The notes: generated by a model not told the origin, from the letters alone. Shown: positions 1 through 6,681, counted from the stretch's first letter. The stretch: 13,060 bases of DNA from DATGQT01 sp033720695 (GCA_033720695.1 JAWWCA010000101.1:1-13060), one strand, 5' to 3'. Numbers and translations: made by a program.

Positions 1-270
1 CAGCGGGCAGGCCTCGGCGGGCGCGACGGCGTAGCGGACGCGCGGGTGGGGGCGGGCGTGGGCGAGCTGCGGCTCGCTCGCGTCGGTGGCGAGGACGGCG
101 CCGACGTGCGCGGCGAGGGCCACGGCGGCCTGGCCGCTGCCGGTGGCGCAGTCCCACGCGAGCGAGCGCCCAGGGCTCTGCTCGGCCAGCCAGGCGAAGA
201 GCGCGTCGGGGTACGTCGGCCGGGAGGCGGCATAGCGCTCGGCGACGGCGCCGAAGGAGAGGGCGCCCAT
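1..270 (-). CDS. Class I SAM-dependent methyltransferase, N-terminal part (runs off the left edge)
   Basis: Only the first 90 residues are in the window; the gene continues beyond base 1. The start at 270 gives MGALSFGAVAERYAASRPTY, the usual opening of a family of small class I methyltransferases related to trans-aconitate methyltransferase and yeast Crg1/Tmt1 (F-x-x-V-A-x-x-Y-x-x-x-R-P-T-Y-P). Motif I, which binds SAM, is at residues 40-47 (DCATGSGQ). The acidic residue expected at the end of strand 2 is D63 in ATDAS. The substrate cannot be told from this part, and these enzymes methylate small molecules or are uncharacterised. The start codon lies 3 bp after the stop of the upstream membrane-protein gene, so it is very probably the last gene of that operon and translationally coupled. 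The fold is certain; the substrate is unknown. Confidence 0.88.
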   Translation of the reverse strand, partial: MGALSFGAVAERYAASRPTYPDALFAWLAEQSPGRSLAWDCATGSGQAAVALAAHVGAVLATDASEPQLAHARPHPRVRYAVAPAEACPL

Positions 271-273
271 CCC

Positions 274-1119
274 TCAGCCGCGGTCTCGCCAGCGCTCGGC
301 GCGGCGGGCGGGCGCGGGCTTCGGCGCGTCCGGGAGGCCCTCCAGGTCGAGGCGCGGGGCGGCCTCGGGCAGGGCCTCCGGCGCCACCGGCTTGCCCTCC
401 CGCGGGGGGGTGCGCGCGATCTGTTCGAGGCGGTCGAGCACGGCCTCGTAGCGCGCCTCCTGGCGCCGCCCGTAGAGCCGCAGCCCGATCTGGCTGCCGG
501 CGCCGAACAGGAGCGCCATCGCCGTGAACAGGCCGATCATGAACGGCGCGTCGGGGTCGGCCTCTCCGAACACGAGGAGCGCCCCGAGGAGAGCCGCGAC
601 GGCGATGAAGGACACGCTGCCCCACAGGAAGCCGTGGGCCGAGGCGCGGAGCACCTCTTCGACCTCGACGCGCGTGCCGCCGCCCTCCGGCGTGAACGTC
701 ACCTGGACGGGGCGGTCGTGGGTGCTCCGGGCCGGGCGGAGCCGCCAGGTGCGCGCCGGGCCTTCGAGGCTGCTGTCTCCGTCGCCGCCGAAGGTGTCGC
801 GGAGGACGGGAAGCGCCTGTGCCCACAGCGCGTCGGTGAGCGGGACGGCGAGGACGCGCGTCCGGCGCAGGCGCGTGGGCATGCCCAGGAGCGTCTCGCG
901 CTCGACGGGGGCCGGCGGTCGCTCCCCTCGCACATGGGCCAAGGCCGCCGCCGCCACATGCGCCGGGTCGATCCCCGCCTCGGCACCGATGCGCTGGAGC
1001 TCCTCCAGCGTGAGGCCGGCGCGGCTGGCGTCCTCGGCGCGGCGGGCCGCCTCCTGCCGCTGCGCCGCCTGCTCGAAGATGGCGTGGACCTCCTCCTCGG
1101 TGAATCGGTGCGTGCTCAT
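274..1119 (-). CDS. Uncharacterised two-TM membrane protein, paralog B of a tandem pair
   Basis: 281 residues, no family I can name. Visible layout: a helical N-terminal segment (residues 6-62) with F-T-E-E-E-V, an AAQRQEAARR stretch and GIDPAHVAAA; a middle region (about 78-160) that looks beta-rich, ending with GGGTRVEVEEVL; two hydrophobic helices (about 163-184 and 192-212); a charged juxtamembrane helix (213-236, IGLRLYGRRQEARYEAVLDR); and a Pro/Ala/Arg-rich tail. There is no signal peptide, so the N-terminal region is probably cytoplasmic with a membrane hairpin near the end. It is clearly homologous to the gene just upstream over its whole length, so the pair arose by tandem duplication. 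Spacing is 3 bp to the paralog and 3 bp to the methyltransferase. The middle domain could be a START/SRPBCC-like fold, but that is only an impression. Function unknown. Confidence 0.85.
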   Translation of the reverse strand: MSTHRFTEEEVHAIFEQAAQRQEAARRAEDASRAGLTLEELQRIGAEAGIDPAHVAAAALAHVRGERPPAPVERETLLGMPTRLRRTRVLAVPLTDALWAQALPVLRDTFGGDGDSSLEGPARTWRLRPARSTHDRPVQVTFTPEGGGTRVEVEEVLRASAHGFLWGSVSFIAVAALLGALLVFGEADPDAPFMIGLFTAMALLFGAGSQIGLRLYGRRQEARYEAVLDRLEQIARTPPREGKPVAPEALPEAAPRLDLEGLPDAPKPAPARRAERWRDRG

Positions 1120-1122
1120 GGG

Positions 1123-1932
1123 TCAGGTCCGGGTTCGGGATCGTCGCGCGGGCTCCGAGGCTTCCGCCGACGCGGGACGGTGGTCGAGGTCGAGGGGGGG
1201 ACGCCCCTCCGGGAGCGCCGCGGCCTCGTCCGTCGCCGCGTCCTCGCGCGCGATCAGCTCGACCCGGTCGAGGAGTGCCTCGAACTGGCGCTCCTGGCGG
1301 TTGGCCCACAGGCGGAGGCCGAGCTGGAGCCCGCCGAGGAGGACGATCGCAAGCCCCCCGAGAAGCGCGGCGGCGCCGAGGAGGTCGGCGTCCGAGCCGG
1401 CGATGCCGAACACGGTGAAGACGACGGCGATCAGCGCGTGGGCGGCGCCCGCGATGGAGGCGCCGAGGGCGACGTCACGCGTGGAGCGGCGGAGGGTGAC
1501 GCGGGCACCGTCGCCCTCGGGCTCGAGGGCGAGCCGCGTCGCGACGTCGCGGCGATGGCCGCGGCCGACGGCGCTCCACTCGCGGATGCGGCCGAGCTGC
1601 CCGGCCATGCCGTCGTCGTTGAACGTTCGCCGCAGCTCGCCGACGATGCGGGCCCAGGCCTCGTCCGAGACCGGCGCGGGGAGGTGGCGCACACGGGTGA
1701 CCTCGACGGGCGCGCCGAGGACGGTGCGGCGGGGCTCTGGAGCCGCCGCCAGCTCGGCCACGGCAGCCGCCACGTGCGTCGGGTCGATGCCGGACGCGGC
1801 GGCCACCTCCTGCATCTCTGCGAGCGAGAGGCCCGAGGCACGGCCCGTCTCCTCGGCGCGGCGCTGGCGCTCGGCCGCCCGCGCGAAGACGGCCCGCATC
1901 TCCTCTTCGGTGTAGCGTCGCTCGGGGCTCAT
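1123..1932 (-). CDS. Uncharacterised two-TM membrane protein, paralog A of a tandem pair
   Basis: 269 residues with the same architecture as the following gene. Matching blocks are YTEEEMRAVFARAAERQ (7-23), GIDPTHVAAA (48-57), VLGAP...VRHLPAPVSDEAW (71-93), two hydrophobic helices (about 157-178 and 183-205) and the juxtamembrane LQLGLRLWANRQ...LLDRVELIAR (202-229). The C-terminal tail keeps a short P-x-L-D-L motif (246-249) also found in the paralog. The two have diverged mainly in the middle domain and the tail. This is the first gene of a tight three-gene set. A promoter-like TAGCTTTC lies 4 bp before its ATG, so the transcript may be nearly leaderless; no Shine-Dalgarno sequence is visible. 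Two paralogs kept side by side could form a heteromer, but nothing in the sequence proves that. Function unknown. Confidence 0.85.
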   Translation of the reverse strand: MSPERRYTEEEMRAVFARAAERQRRAEETGRASGLSLAEMQEVAAASGIDPTHVAAAVAELAAAPEPRRTVLGAPVEVTRVRHLPAPVSDEAWARIVGELRRTFNDDGMAGQLGRIREWSAVGRGHRRDVATRLALEPEGDGARVTLRRSTRDVALGASIAGAAHALIAVVFTVFGIAGSDADLLGAAALLGGLAIVLLGGLQLGLRLWANRQERQFEALLDRVELIAREDAATDEAAALPEGRPPLDLDHRPASAEASEPARRSRTRT

Positions 1933-1936
1933 GGCC

Positions 1937-1944
1937 GAAAGCTA
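1937..1944 (-). promoter_or_regulatory. Candidate -7 promoter box (TAGCTTTC) before the paralog operon
   Basis: TAGCTTTCG reads on the minus strand 4 bp upstream of the ATG at 1932. It matches the Bacteroidota -7 consensus TAnnTTTG at all positions except the last, and stands out in very GC-rich DNA. I see no good TTTG-like -33 element at the expected spacing. The same nine bases occur upstream of the nuclease gene. If it is real, transcription would begin at or within a few bases of the start codon. Confidence 0.35.
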
Positions 1945-1992
1945 CGGCCCCCGCCCCGCCGCGTTACAGCCTGCCGCGCTCCCGGAGCCCCC

Positions 1993-2751
1993 TCAGTGCA
2001 CGTACGACCCCGCGTTGACGTCGACGGTCGCGCCCGTGGCGTGGTCGGCGAGGCCGGAGGCGAGGAAGACGACGACTGGCGCCACGTCCTCGGGCTCGGT
2101 CATCCGGTCGAGGGCGAGGTCTGAGGTGGCGACATCCGGGCCGTAGGCGTCGAGGAACGGCTGCGCCATGTTGGTCCGCGTGAAGCCAGGCGCGACGGTG
2201 AAGGCGACGACGCCCTGCTTCCCGTAGCCCCGGGCGATCGAGCGCGTGAGGGCGACTACGCCCGCCTTGGAGGCCGCGTAGGCGAGGTAGTCGGGCGTGT
2301 CGCCGCGGAAGGCGGCGCGGGAGGCGATGTTGACCAGGCGCCCCCCGCCGCGCGCGGCGAAGTGGGCCACGGCCGCCCTGCAGAGGACGCCGACGGCGCG
2401 GAGGTTGACGGCCATCGTCCGGTCCCACGTCGCCAGCCAGTCATCGAGCGGGGCGTCGGGCAGGGCGGCCTCGGCGAGGCCGGCGTTGTTGACGAGAACA
2501 TCCACGCGCCCGTAGGCCGCGGCCACGTCGTCCCACAGGCGCTGCGCCGCCCGGGCGTCGGCGAGGTCGGCGGGGACGGCGCGGGCGCCTCGGCCCAGCC
2601 GCTCGGCGAGCGCCACGGCGGCCTCCCGTCGCTGCCGGTAGTGGACGACCACCGTTGCGCCCGCGCCGGCGAACGCCTCGGCCACGGCCGCGCCGATCCC
2701 GCGACTGGCTCCGGTGACGAGGACGACGCGCCCGTCGAGGTCCACCCGCAT
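1993..2751 (-). CDS. Short-chain dehydrogenase/reductase (FabG-like classical SDR)
   Basis: 252 residues, the normal length of a classical SDR, a soluble NAD(P)-dependent oxidoreductase. The cofactor motif TGASRGIG is at 13-20, NNAG at 88-91, and the catalytic tetrad is complete: N116, S144 (in NIAS), Y158 and K162 (Y-x-x-x-K). APGF with a following Thr (187-191) is the usual nicotinamide-contacting loop. The basic patch at R39/R41-R42 after strand 2 hints at NADP preference, which is inference. The C-terminus (ATVDVNAGSYVH) is the usual substrate-loop and dimer end. It resembles 3-oxoacyl-ACP reductases, but there are no fatty acid genes nearby, so the substrate is open. Its ATG is 8 bp after the lipoprotein stop, so the two are probably cotranscribed. 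A 60-bp gap follows before the next gene. Confidence 0.92.
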   Translation of the reverse strand: MRVDLDGRVVLVTGASRGIGAAVAEAFAGAGATVVVHYRQRREAAVALAERLGRGARAVPADLADARAAQRLWDDVAAAYGRVDVLVNNAGLAEAALPDAPLDDWLATWDRTMAVNLRAVGVLCRAAVAHFAARGGGRLVNIASRAAFRGDTPDYLAYAASKAGVVALTRSIARGYGKQGVVAFTVAPGFTRTNMAQPFLDAYGPDVATSDLALDRMTEPEDVAPVVVFLASGLADHATGATVDVNAGSYVH

Positions 2752-2759
2752 GACGGCCC

Positions 2760-3191
2760 CTACGGCAGGCGGCGGTAAACGTCGCGGTAGCCCGTCTGGG
2801 GCTGCTCGATCGTGAGGCGGTCCCCGTCGAGCGACCAGCGGCTCACCTGGGCCACGGCCGTGCCCGCGCCCGAGATCTGCACCAGCTGGTCACCTTCGAG
2901 GCGGTACTGCATCTCCTGCTCCAGCCTCTCCCCGCCCACCTCCGTCGCGACGGTCATGCGGCCGCCCTCGAAAAAGGTGAGCCGCTGCACCCCGACATCC
3001 GGCGGGTCCCCCGGGTAGCCCTCCTGCGCCACCCGCTCCCAGGTGCCGACGAGGCCATCGCCGCCCATCGGGGCGTCCTCCGGCGCTCCGCCGTCGGCCA
3101 GCGGGCCGCTGGCCGCCGTGGACTCGCGGGGGCCGTTGCAGGCGGCGAGGGCGAGGAGGAGCAGGGAGAGCGGGACGAGGCGGAGGCGCAT
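2760..3191 (-). CDS. Small lipoprotein with a lipocalin-like (G-T-W) domain
   Basis: 143 residues. The N-terminus is a lipoprotein signal: positive start (MRLR), hydrophobic core, and lipobox LAAC with the lipidated cysteine at 18. The next residues are Asn-Gly rather than Asp, so no inner-membrane retention signal is seen and outer-membrane placement is likely. A low-complexity Gly/Ala/Pro/Asp linker (about 19-46) leads to a compact domain of about 95 residues. That domain begins G-T-W (49-51), has the strand pattern LTFFEGGRMTV, and ends DRLTIEQ...YRDVYRRL. This pattern is common in small lipocalin-like lipoproteins of Bacteroidota, which report or bind unknown ligands; the domain call is tentative. 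It sits 49 bp after the DUF2480 gene and 8 bp before the SDR gene. Confidence 0.82.
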   Translation of the reverse strand: MRLRLVPLSLLLLALAACNGPRESTAASGPLADGGAPEDAPMGGDGLVGTWERVAQEGYPGDPPDVGVQRLTFFEGGRMTVATEVGGERLEQEMQYRLEGDQLVQISGAGTAVAQVSRWSLDGDRLTIEQPQTGYRDVYRRLP

Positions 3192-3240
3192 GGGGATGGC
3201 CGAGAAGGGAGGGAATGGGGACGGGAGGCTTGGGAGCGGG

Positions 3241-3810
3241 TTACCGGGCGGGAGGCCGCCCGGCCGGCTTGACGGCCGGCTTCGCCGCCGCCGCCGGGGC
3301 GGGCGCGGCCTTCGGGCGCCGCCACAGCGGCACGGCCGAGCACGGCTCGCCGTACATCAGCTTCGAGGCCACGGCCTGCAGCTTCTGCGTCGCGAGGAGG
3401 TAGGCGGCGACGGGGACCACCCGGCTCCCGCAGCCCTTGACGACGACGGGCTTGCCCTCGTAGCGGCGCCAGTCCACCCCCTCCAGCGCGCGCACGAAGT
3501 GGTCGCGGAGGAGGTCGCGCTCGGTCCCGAAGGCGACCGAGGCCGCCACGCCGTCGAGCTTCGAGGCCACGAGCATGTAGGCCCACGTCGGGACGATGGC
3601 GTCGGTGGAGCAGTCGACGGCGACGTGGCGGCCCTCATAGGCGGCCCAGTCGTGCGCCTTCATGGCCTCGCGGAACGGGCGCTCGCGGAGGACGAGGCCC
3701 TCGGCGAGGTGCGGCGCGAGGTCGAACGCGACCACCTCGCGGCCGTCCCAGAGCGTCTCCAGGTTGAACACTTCGATGTCGCTCTCGGCGACGCGGTTGA
3801 CGATCTCCAT
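3241..3810 (-). CDS. DUF2480 family protein
   Basis: 189 residues; the first 165 or so match my memory of DUF2480, a soluble family of unknown function found in Bacteroidota and relatives (start MEIVNRVAESDIEVFNL, then a core with CSTDAIVPTWAY and KGCGSRVVP, ending YGEPCSAVPLWRRP). Three cysteines, C67, C127 and C157, lie in these signature blocks. The core is internally duplicated: residues 53-95 and 112-154 align without gaps. A Pro/Ala/Lys tail (167-189) is extra and probably disordered. It follows the cysteine desulfurase by 25 bp on the same strand, so cotranscription is likely. I recall DUF2480 genes close to SUF iron-sulfur genes in Flavobacteriia. Together with the neighbour here, this suggests a role linked to sulfur or Fe-S metabolism, but no activity is established. 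Confidence 0.9.
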   Translation of the reverse strand: MEIVNRVAESDIEVFNLETLWDGREVVAFDLAPHLAEGLVLRERPFREAMKAHDWAAYEGRHVAVDCSTDAIVPTWAYMLVASKLDGVAASVAFGTERDLLRDHFVRALEGVDWRRYEGKPVVVKGCGSRVVPVAAYLLATQKLQAVASKLMYGEPCSAVPLWRRPKAAPAPAAAAKPAVKPAGRPPAR

Positions 3811-3835
3811 GGGAGGACAGGCTGGGGGAGCGCGC

Positions 3836-4993
3836 TCAGGCGGCGCGGGCGGGACGAACGGCGTCGACGGCGCGGGCGACCTCCTCAGCGGCGGCCTCCA
3901 CGTCGGCCTCCGTGGTGGGACGGCCGAGCGAGAAGCGGACGGAGCCGAACGACCCCTCGCGCGAGAGCCCCATCGCGGTGAGGACGTGGCTCGGCTGCGC
4001 CGTCTTCACCTGGCAGGCGCTGCCCGTCGAGGCGGCAACGCCGCGCATGGCCGGGAGCAGCTTCGCCGTCGCGACGCCGTCGAAGCGGAGGTTGGCGGTG
4101 TTCGGGAGGCGCGGCGCCCCGCCGCCGTTGACGGCGACGCCGCCGACGCGCGCCCGGACGGCCTCGACGAACCGGTCGCGGAGACGCGTGAGGCGCGCCC
4201 GCTCCGCGTCGAGGTGCTCGGCCGCGAGCGCGGCGGCCGCTCCGAGCCCGACGATGCCGGGCACGTTGGGCGTGCCGCTGCGGAGGCCGCCCTCGTGGCC
4301 GCCGCCGGGGATGATCGGGACGAGCCGCACGCGCGGGTTCCGCCGCCGCACGAACAGGGCGCCGACCCCCTTCGGCCCGTAGAGCTTGTGGGCCGAGAGC
4401 GCGAGGAGGTCGGCGCCGAGCGCGTCCACGTCCACGGGGATCTTGCCGACGGCCTGCGTGGCGTCGGTCATCACGAGCGCCCCTTTCGCGTGCGCGATCT
4501 CGGCCGCCTCGGCCACGGGCCCGAGCACGCCCGTCTCGTTGTTGGCCAGCATCACCGCCACGAGGAGGGTCTTCTCCGTGACGGCCTCGCGCAGGGCGCC
4601 GAGGTCCACGAGCCCGTCGCGGTCGACGGGGAGGACGGTGACGGTGAAGCCCTCGTGCTCGAGGGCGGCCACGCTCTCCAGCACGGCCTTGTGCTCGGTG
4701 GCGACGGTGACGACGTGGTGCTTCCGGCCGCCGTAGGCCTCGCCCGCGCCGAGGAGGGCGAGCGCGCACGCCTCGGTGGCGCCGCTCGTGAACGTGATCG
4801 ACGCCGGCTCGGCGCCGAGGAGGCCGGCCACCCGCTCGCGCGCCTGCTCCACGGCCTCGTCGGCCGCCCACCCGTAGGCGTGGTTGCTCGACGGGTTGCC
4901 GAAGTGCTCCGCGAAGAACGGCGCCATCGCCTCCACGACGGCGGGGTCGCAGGGCGTCGTGGCGTTGTAGTCGAGGTAGATCGGGGCGTGCAT
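3836..4993 (-). CDS. Cysteine desulfurase, class I (IscS/NifS type)
   Basis: 385 residues, the normal length. A PLP enzyme that turns cysteine into alanine and carries the sulfur as an enzyme persulfide for Fe-S clusters and tRNA thiolation. Features: start IYLDYNATTP (5-14), SGATE phosphate-binding loop (70-74), H101 stacking on PLP, NNETG (151-155), D177 and Q180, the PLP lysine K203 in SAHK, RSGTPN (238-243), and catalytic C327 in STGSAC. The segment after C327 has the long flexible-loop length of IscS/NifS and not the short one of SufS. R353 (SVRFSLG) is the expected substrate-carboxylate arginine. No scaffold gene (iscU, sufU, nifU), sufE or iscR is in the window, so its partner lies elsewhere or is the DUF2480 protein encoded 25 bp downstream. 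The exact subtype name is left open. Confidence 0.95.
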   Translation of the reverse strand: MHAPIYLDYNATTPCDPAVVEAMAPFFAEHFGNPSSNHAYGWAADEAVEQARERVAGLLGAEPASITFTSGATEACALALLGAGEAYGGRKHHVVTVATEHKAVLESVAALEHEGFTVTVLPVDRDGLVDLGALREAVTEKTLLVAVMLANNETGVLGPVAEAAEIAHAKGALVMTDATQAVGKIPVDVDALGADLLALSAHKLYGPKGVGALFVRRRNPRVRLVPIIPGGGHEGGLRSGTPNVPGIVGLGAAAALAAEHLDAERARLTRLRDRFVEAVRARVGGVAVNGGGAPRLPNTANLRFDGVATAKLLPAMRGVAASTGSACQVKTAQPSHVLTAMGLSREGSFGSVRFSLGRPTTEADVEAAAEEVARAVDAVRPARAA

Positions 4994-5048
4994 CGGGGGC
5001 GAGGGCCGGTCGCAGGACGTACGCTGCGCGGGAGGAACGGTTGTGGAA

Positions 5049-5062
5049 GAGACCGTAGTCTC
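5049..5062. other. Small hairpin between the membrane-protein and desulfurase genes
   Basis: GAGAC (5049-5053) and GTCTC (5058-5062) are a perfect 5-bp inverted repeat around a CGTA loop, in the 79-bp gap after the membrane protein stop. There is no T-tract, so it is a weak candidate for a terminator or for an RNA processing element. Confidence 0.25.
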
Positions 5063-5072
5063 CCCAGCCGGT

Positions 5073-5546
5073 TCACGCGGCGAGGCGCTCCCAGTACATC
5101 AGGACGAGGAGCACGAACCAGGTGAGGTGGCCGAGGCCCATCGCCATGGCGACGCGACCCCGCGCGCGGTCGGCCTCGGGCGCCCCGACCGTCGCGCGGA
5201 GACGGGCCCACGCGGGTCGGATCAACGCCCACTGCACCGCCACGAGCACGAGGCCGAGCGTGAGCGCGAGGTGGTACGGCCACGCGTGCCCCCCCATCCC
5301 CTCGGCCGCGAACTGCGGGCTCGCGAAGAACGCGGCGAGGGCGGCGGCGTAGCCGAGGAGCACGAACCCGTTCATCAGCGCGATCGTCCGGCTCCCATCG
5401 GCGGCGAGGAGGGCGGCCCCGGCCGGCTCGGCGTCGGCGACGGTCCGGGCCTGCCCGCCCAGCCGGAGCCCCAGCCCGAACCACGCGCCGAACGAGAGCA
5501 CATGCAGGAGGAGGCCGAGGAGGTAAACGACGTAGAGGAGGTCCAT
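5073..5546 (-). CDS. Small four-helix integral membrane protein
   Basis: 157 residues starting at the ATG at 5546. That start puts a hydrophobic helix immediately after MDLL; longer readings upstream would run into the phosphoesterase gene. Four hydrophobic stretches are visible: about 4-24, 54-75, 91-110 and 133-152. Three histidines fall in or at the edge of helices (H15, H92, H140), and the first helix motif LLHVLSFGAWFGLGL resembles the H-x-x-x-x-x-x-W-x-G pattern of CopD- and HemJ-like membrane proteins, some of which bind heme or copper. That resemblance is loose and I do not assign a family. It sits 68 bp after the phosphoesterase stop and 79 bp before the desulfurase start, so whether it shares a transcript with either is uncertain. 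Confidence 0.8.
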   Translation of the reverse strand: MDLLYVVYLLGLLLHVLSFGAWFGLGLRLGGQARTVADAEPAGAALLAADGSRTIALMNGFVLLGYAAALAAFFASPQFAAEGMGGHAWPYHLALTLGLVLVAVQWALIRPAWARLRATVGAPEADRARGRVAMAMGLGHLTWFVLLVLMYWERLAA

Positions 5547-5614
5547 AGGCGGGGGGGTCGGGGATCCAGCGGCACACGCCGCGCGGCGGCCTCCGTTCCC
5601 CGGCCCTCGGGCGC

Positions 5615-6535
5615 TCAACCGCCGGCCGCCTGTGGCGCCCCTGCCTGGGCAGGCCCCCGACGGAGCGTGAACAGCGTCAGCTCCGGCCTGCAGTTGATCC
5701 GGGCCGGGACGACGCTGAAGCCGATCCCGCGGTTGACGTAGAGCCGGTTGCCGGGCGCGCCCACGCTGTCGGATGCCCAGGCGTCCACGATGAGGTCGTC
5801 CTTGCCCACGATCCCCATCCAGCTCGTGTGGGGCGTGAAGGGGAGCCGGATCTGGCCGCCGTGGGTGTGGCCGGCCACCGCCAGCGGTGCCGCGCGCGCC
5901 GGCACGCGGGGGTACGTCGTCGGGTTGTGGACCATCATGAGGCGGGGCGCCCCGGCGGGCACGCCCGCGAGCGCCCGCTCCGGGTGCGCGTTCCCGGCCC
6001 ACTCCGACCCCACACCGACCACCCACAGCGGCGCCCCGCCGCCGGGGGCCTCGACGGACACCGCCTCGTTCTTGAGCACGGGGATGCCGGCCTCCTCGAC
6101 GAGCGCTTCGAGGTAGGCCACGAGGGCCGCGTTCGGCTGCGACTGCTTGTCGTAGAGCGAGTAGTCGTGGTTGCCGAGGACGGCGTAGGTGGGGATGCCG
6201 GAGGCGCCGAGCGGCCGCAGGATCTCGACGGCCTCCCGCACGACGGCGCTGTCGGGCTTGTAGACGAAGTCGCCCACGAAGAGCGCCAGCGCCGGGCGCG
6301 CCTCGAGGATGGCCTCGACAGCCTCGCGCGCGGTGTCTGTGTTGGCCCACCACATGCCCACCTGGATGTCGCCGAAGACGGCCACGCGCTGTCCCTCCCA
6401 CGCCGCCGGGAGGCCCGGGATCGGGACCTCCGCCTCCTCGGTGTCGAGGAGCCGCGGCTCGACGGCGACGCCCCACACGAGGAGCACGAGGAGAAACAGG
6501 CCGAGAACCGCGGCGACCGACTTCGCGATGGACAT
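5615..6535 (-). CDS. Membrane-anchored metallophosphoesterase (YkuE/YaeI-like)
   Basis: 306 residues from the ATG at 6535, which begins directly with an N-terminal anchor (MSIAKS, then hydrophobic 7-24); an ATG at 6577 would add 14 unneeded residues. The calcineurin-like metallophosphatase motifs follow in order: D56-I57-Q58 (usually D-x-H), GD at 88-89, GNHD 121-124, H203 (VHNP), and GHTHGGQIR 222-230, the last typical of the YkuE/YaeI branch. GVGSEW (174-179) matches the G-V-D/G-x-x-W block of that branch. These are di-metal phosphodiesterases or phosphatases acting at the envelope, and known members act on lipid or cell-wall phosphoesters; the substrate here is unknown. The odd point is Gln58 in place of the metal-site histidine. 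The gene is divergent from the secreted nuclease, with 146 bp between start codons. Confidence 0.92.
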   Translation of the reverse strand: MSIAKSVAAVLGLFLLVLLVWGVAVEPRLLDTEEAEVPIPGLPAAWEGQRVAVFGDIQVGMWWANTDTAREAVEAILEARPALALFVGDFVYKPDSAVVREAVEILRPLGASGIPTYAVLGNHDYSLYDKQSQPNAALVAYLEALVEEAGIPVLKNEAVSVEAPGGGAPLWVVGVGSEWAGNAHPERALAGVPAGAPRLMMVHNPTTYPRVPARAAPLAVAGHTHGGQIRLPFTPHTSWMGIVGKDDLIVDAWASDSVGAPGNRLYVNRGIGFSVVPARINCRPELTLFTLRRGPAQAGAPQAAGG

Positions 6536-6649
6536 GACGGGGGGAGGACGAGCAAGAGAGAGGAGCGCCCGGCTCACGCGGCGCAGGACGCGCTCGTTCC
6601 CACGACCTCCCTGACTCGGACCGTCCGCGTACCCCCCGGCCGGATGCCC

Positions 6650-6657
6650 TAGCTTTC
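6650..6657 (+). promoter_or_regulatory. Candidate -7 promoter box (TAGCTTTC) before the nuclease gene
   Basis: TAGCTTTCG starts at 6650, 32 bp before the ATG at 6682, in the divergent gap between phosphoesterase and nuclease. It fits the Bacteroidota -7 consensus TAnnTTTG except for the last base, and is identical over nine bases to the site before the paralog operon. The predicted transcript start near 6660-6664 would leave a leader of about 20 bases. No convincing -33 element was seen. Confidence 0.4.
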
Positions 6658-6681
6658 GCCCACCACCTGACCGTGCGCGCC

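Noticed and set aside
117..400. CRISPR, tRNA, rRNA, insertion sequence or phage signals anywhere in the window
   Set aside because: No spaced direct repeats, no cloverleaf or rRNA-like sequence, no transposase, integrase or terminal inverted repeats were recognised in either strand; the coordinates given here are only nominal.
1979..1989. GCTCCCGGAGC inverted repeat after the SDR gene as a terminator
   Set aside because: A 5-bp stem with a single-base loop cannot fold well and has no T-tract.
46..2124. A 692-codon plus-strand open frame over the left end
   Set aside because: Antisense shadow of the methyltransferase and paralog genes, whose minus-strand frames have clear motifs and mutual homology.
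5577..5588. 12-bp palindrome CGCCGCGCGGCG between phosphoesterase and membrane protein
   Set aside because: No loop and made only of G and C; such words are expected by chance at this base composition.
6536..6577. Earlier ATG for the metallophosphoesterase at 6577
   Set aside because: Adds 14 residues with Arg and three prolines before a complete N-terminal anchor that begins at 6535.
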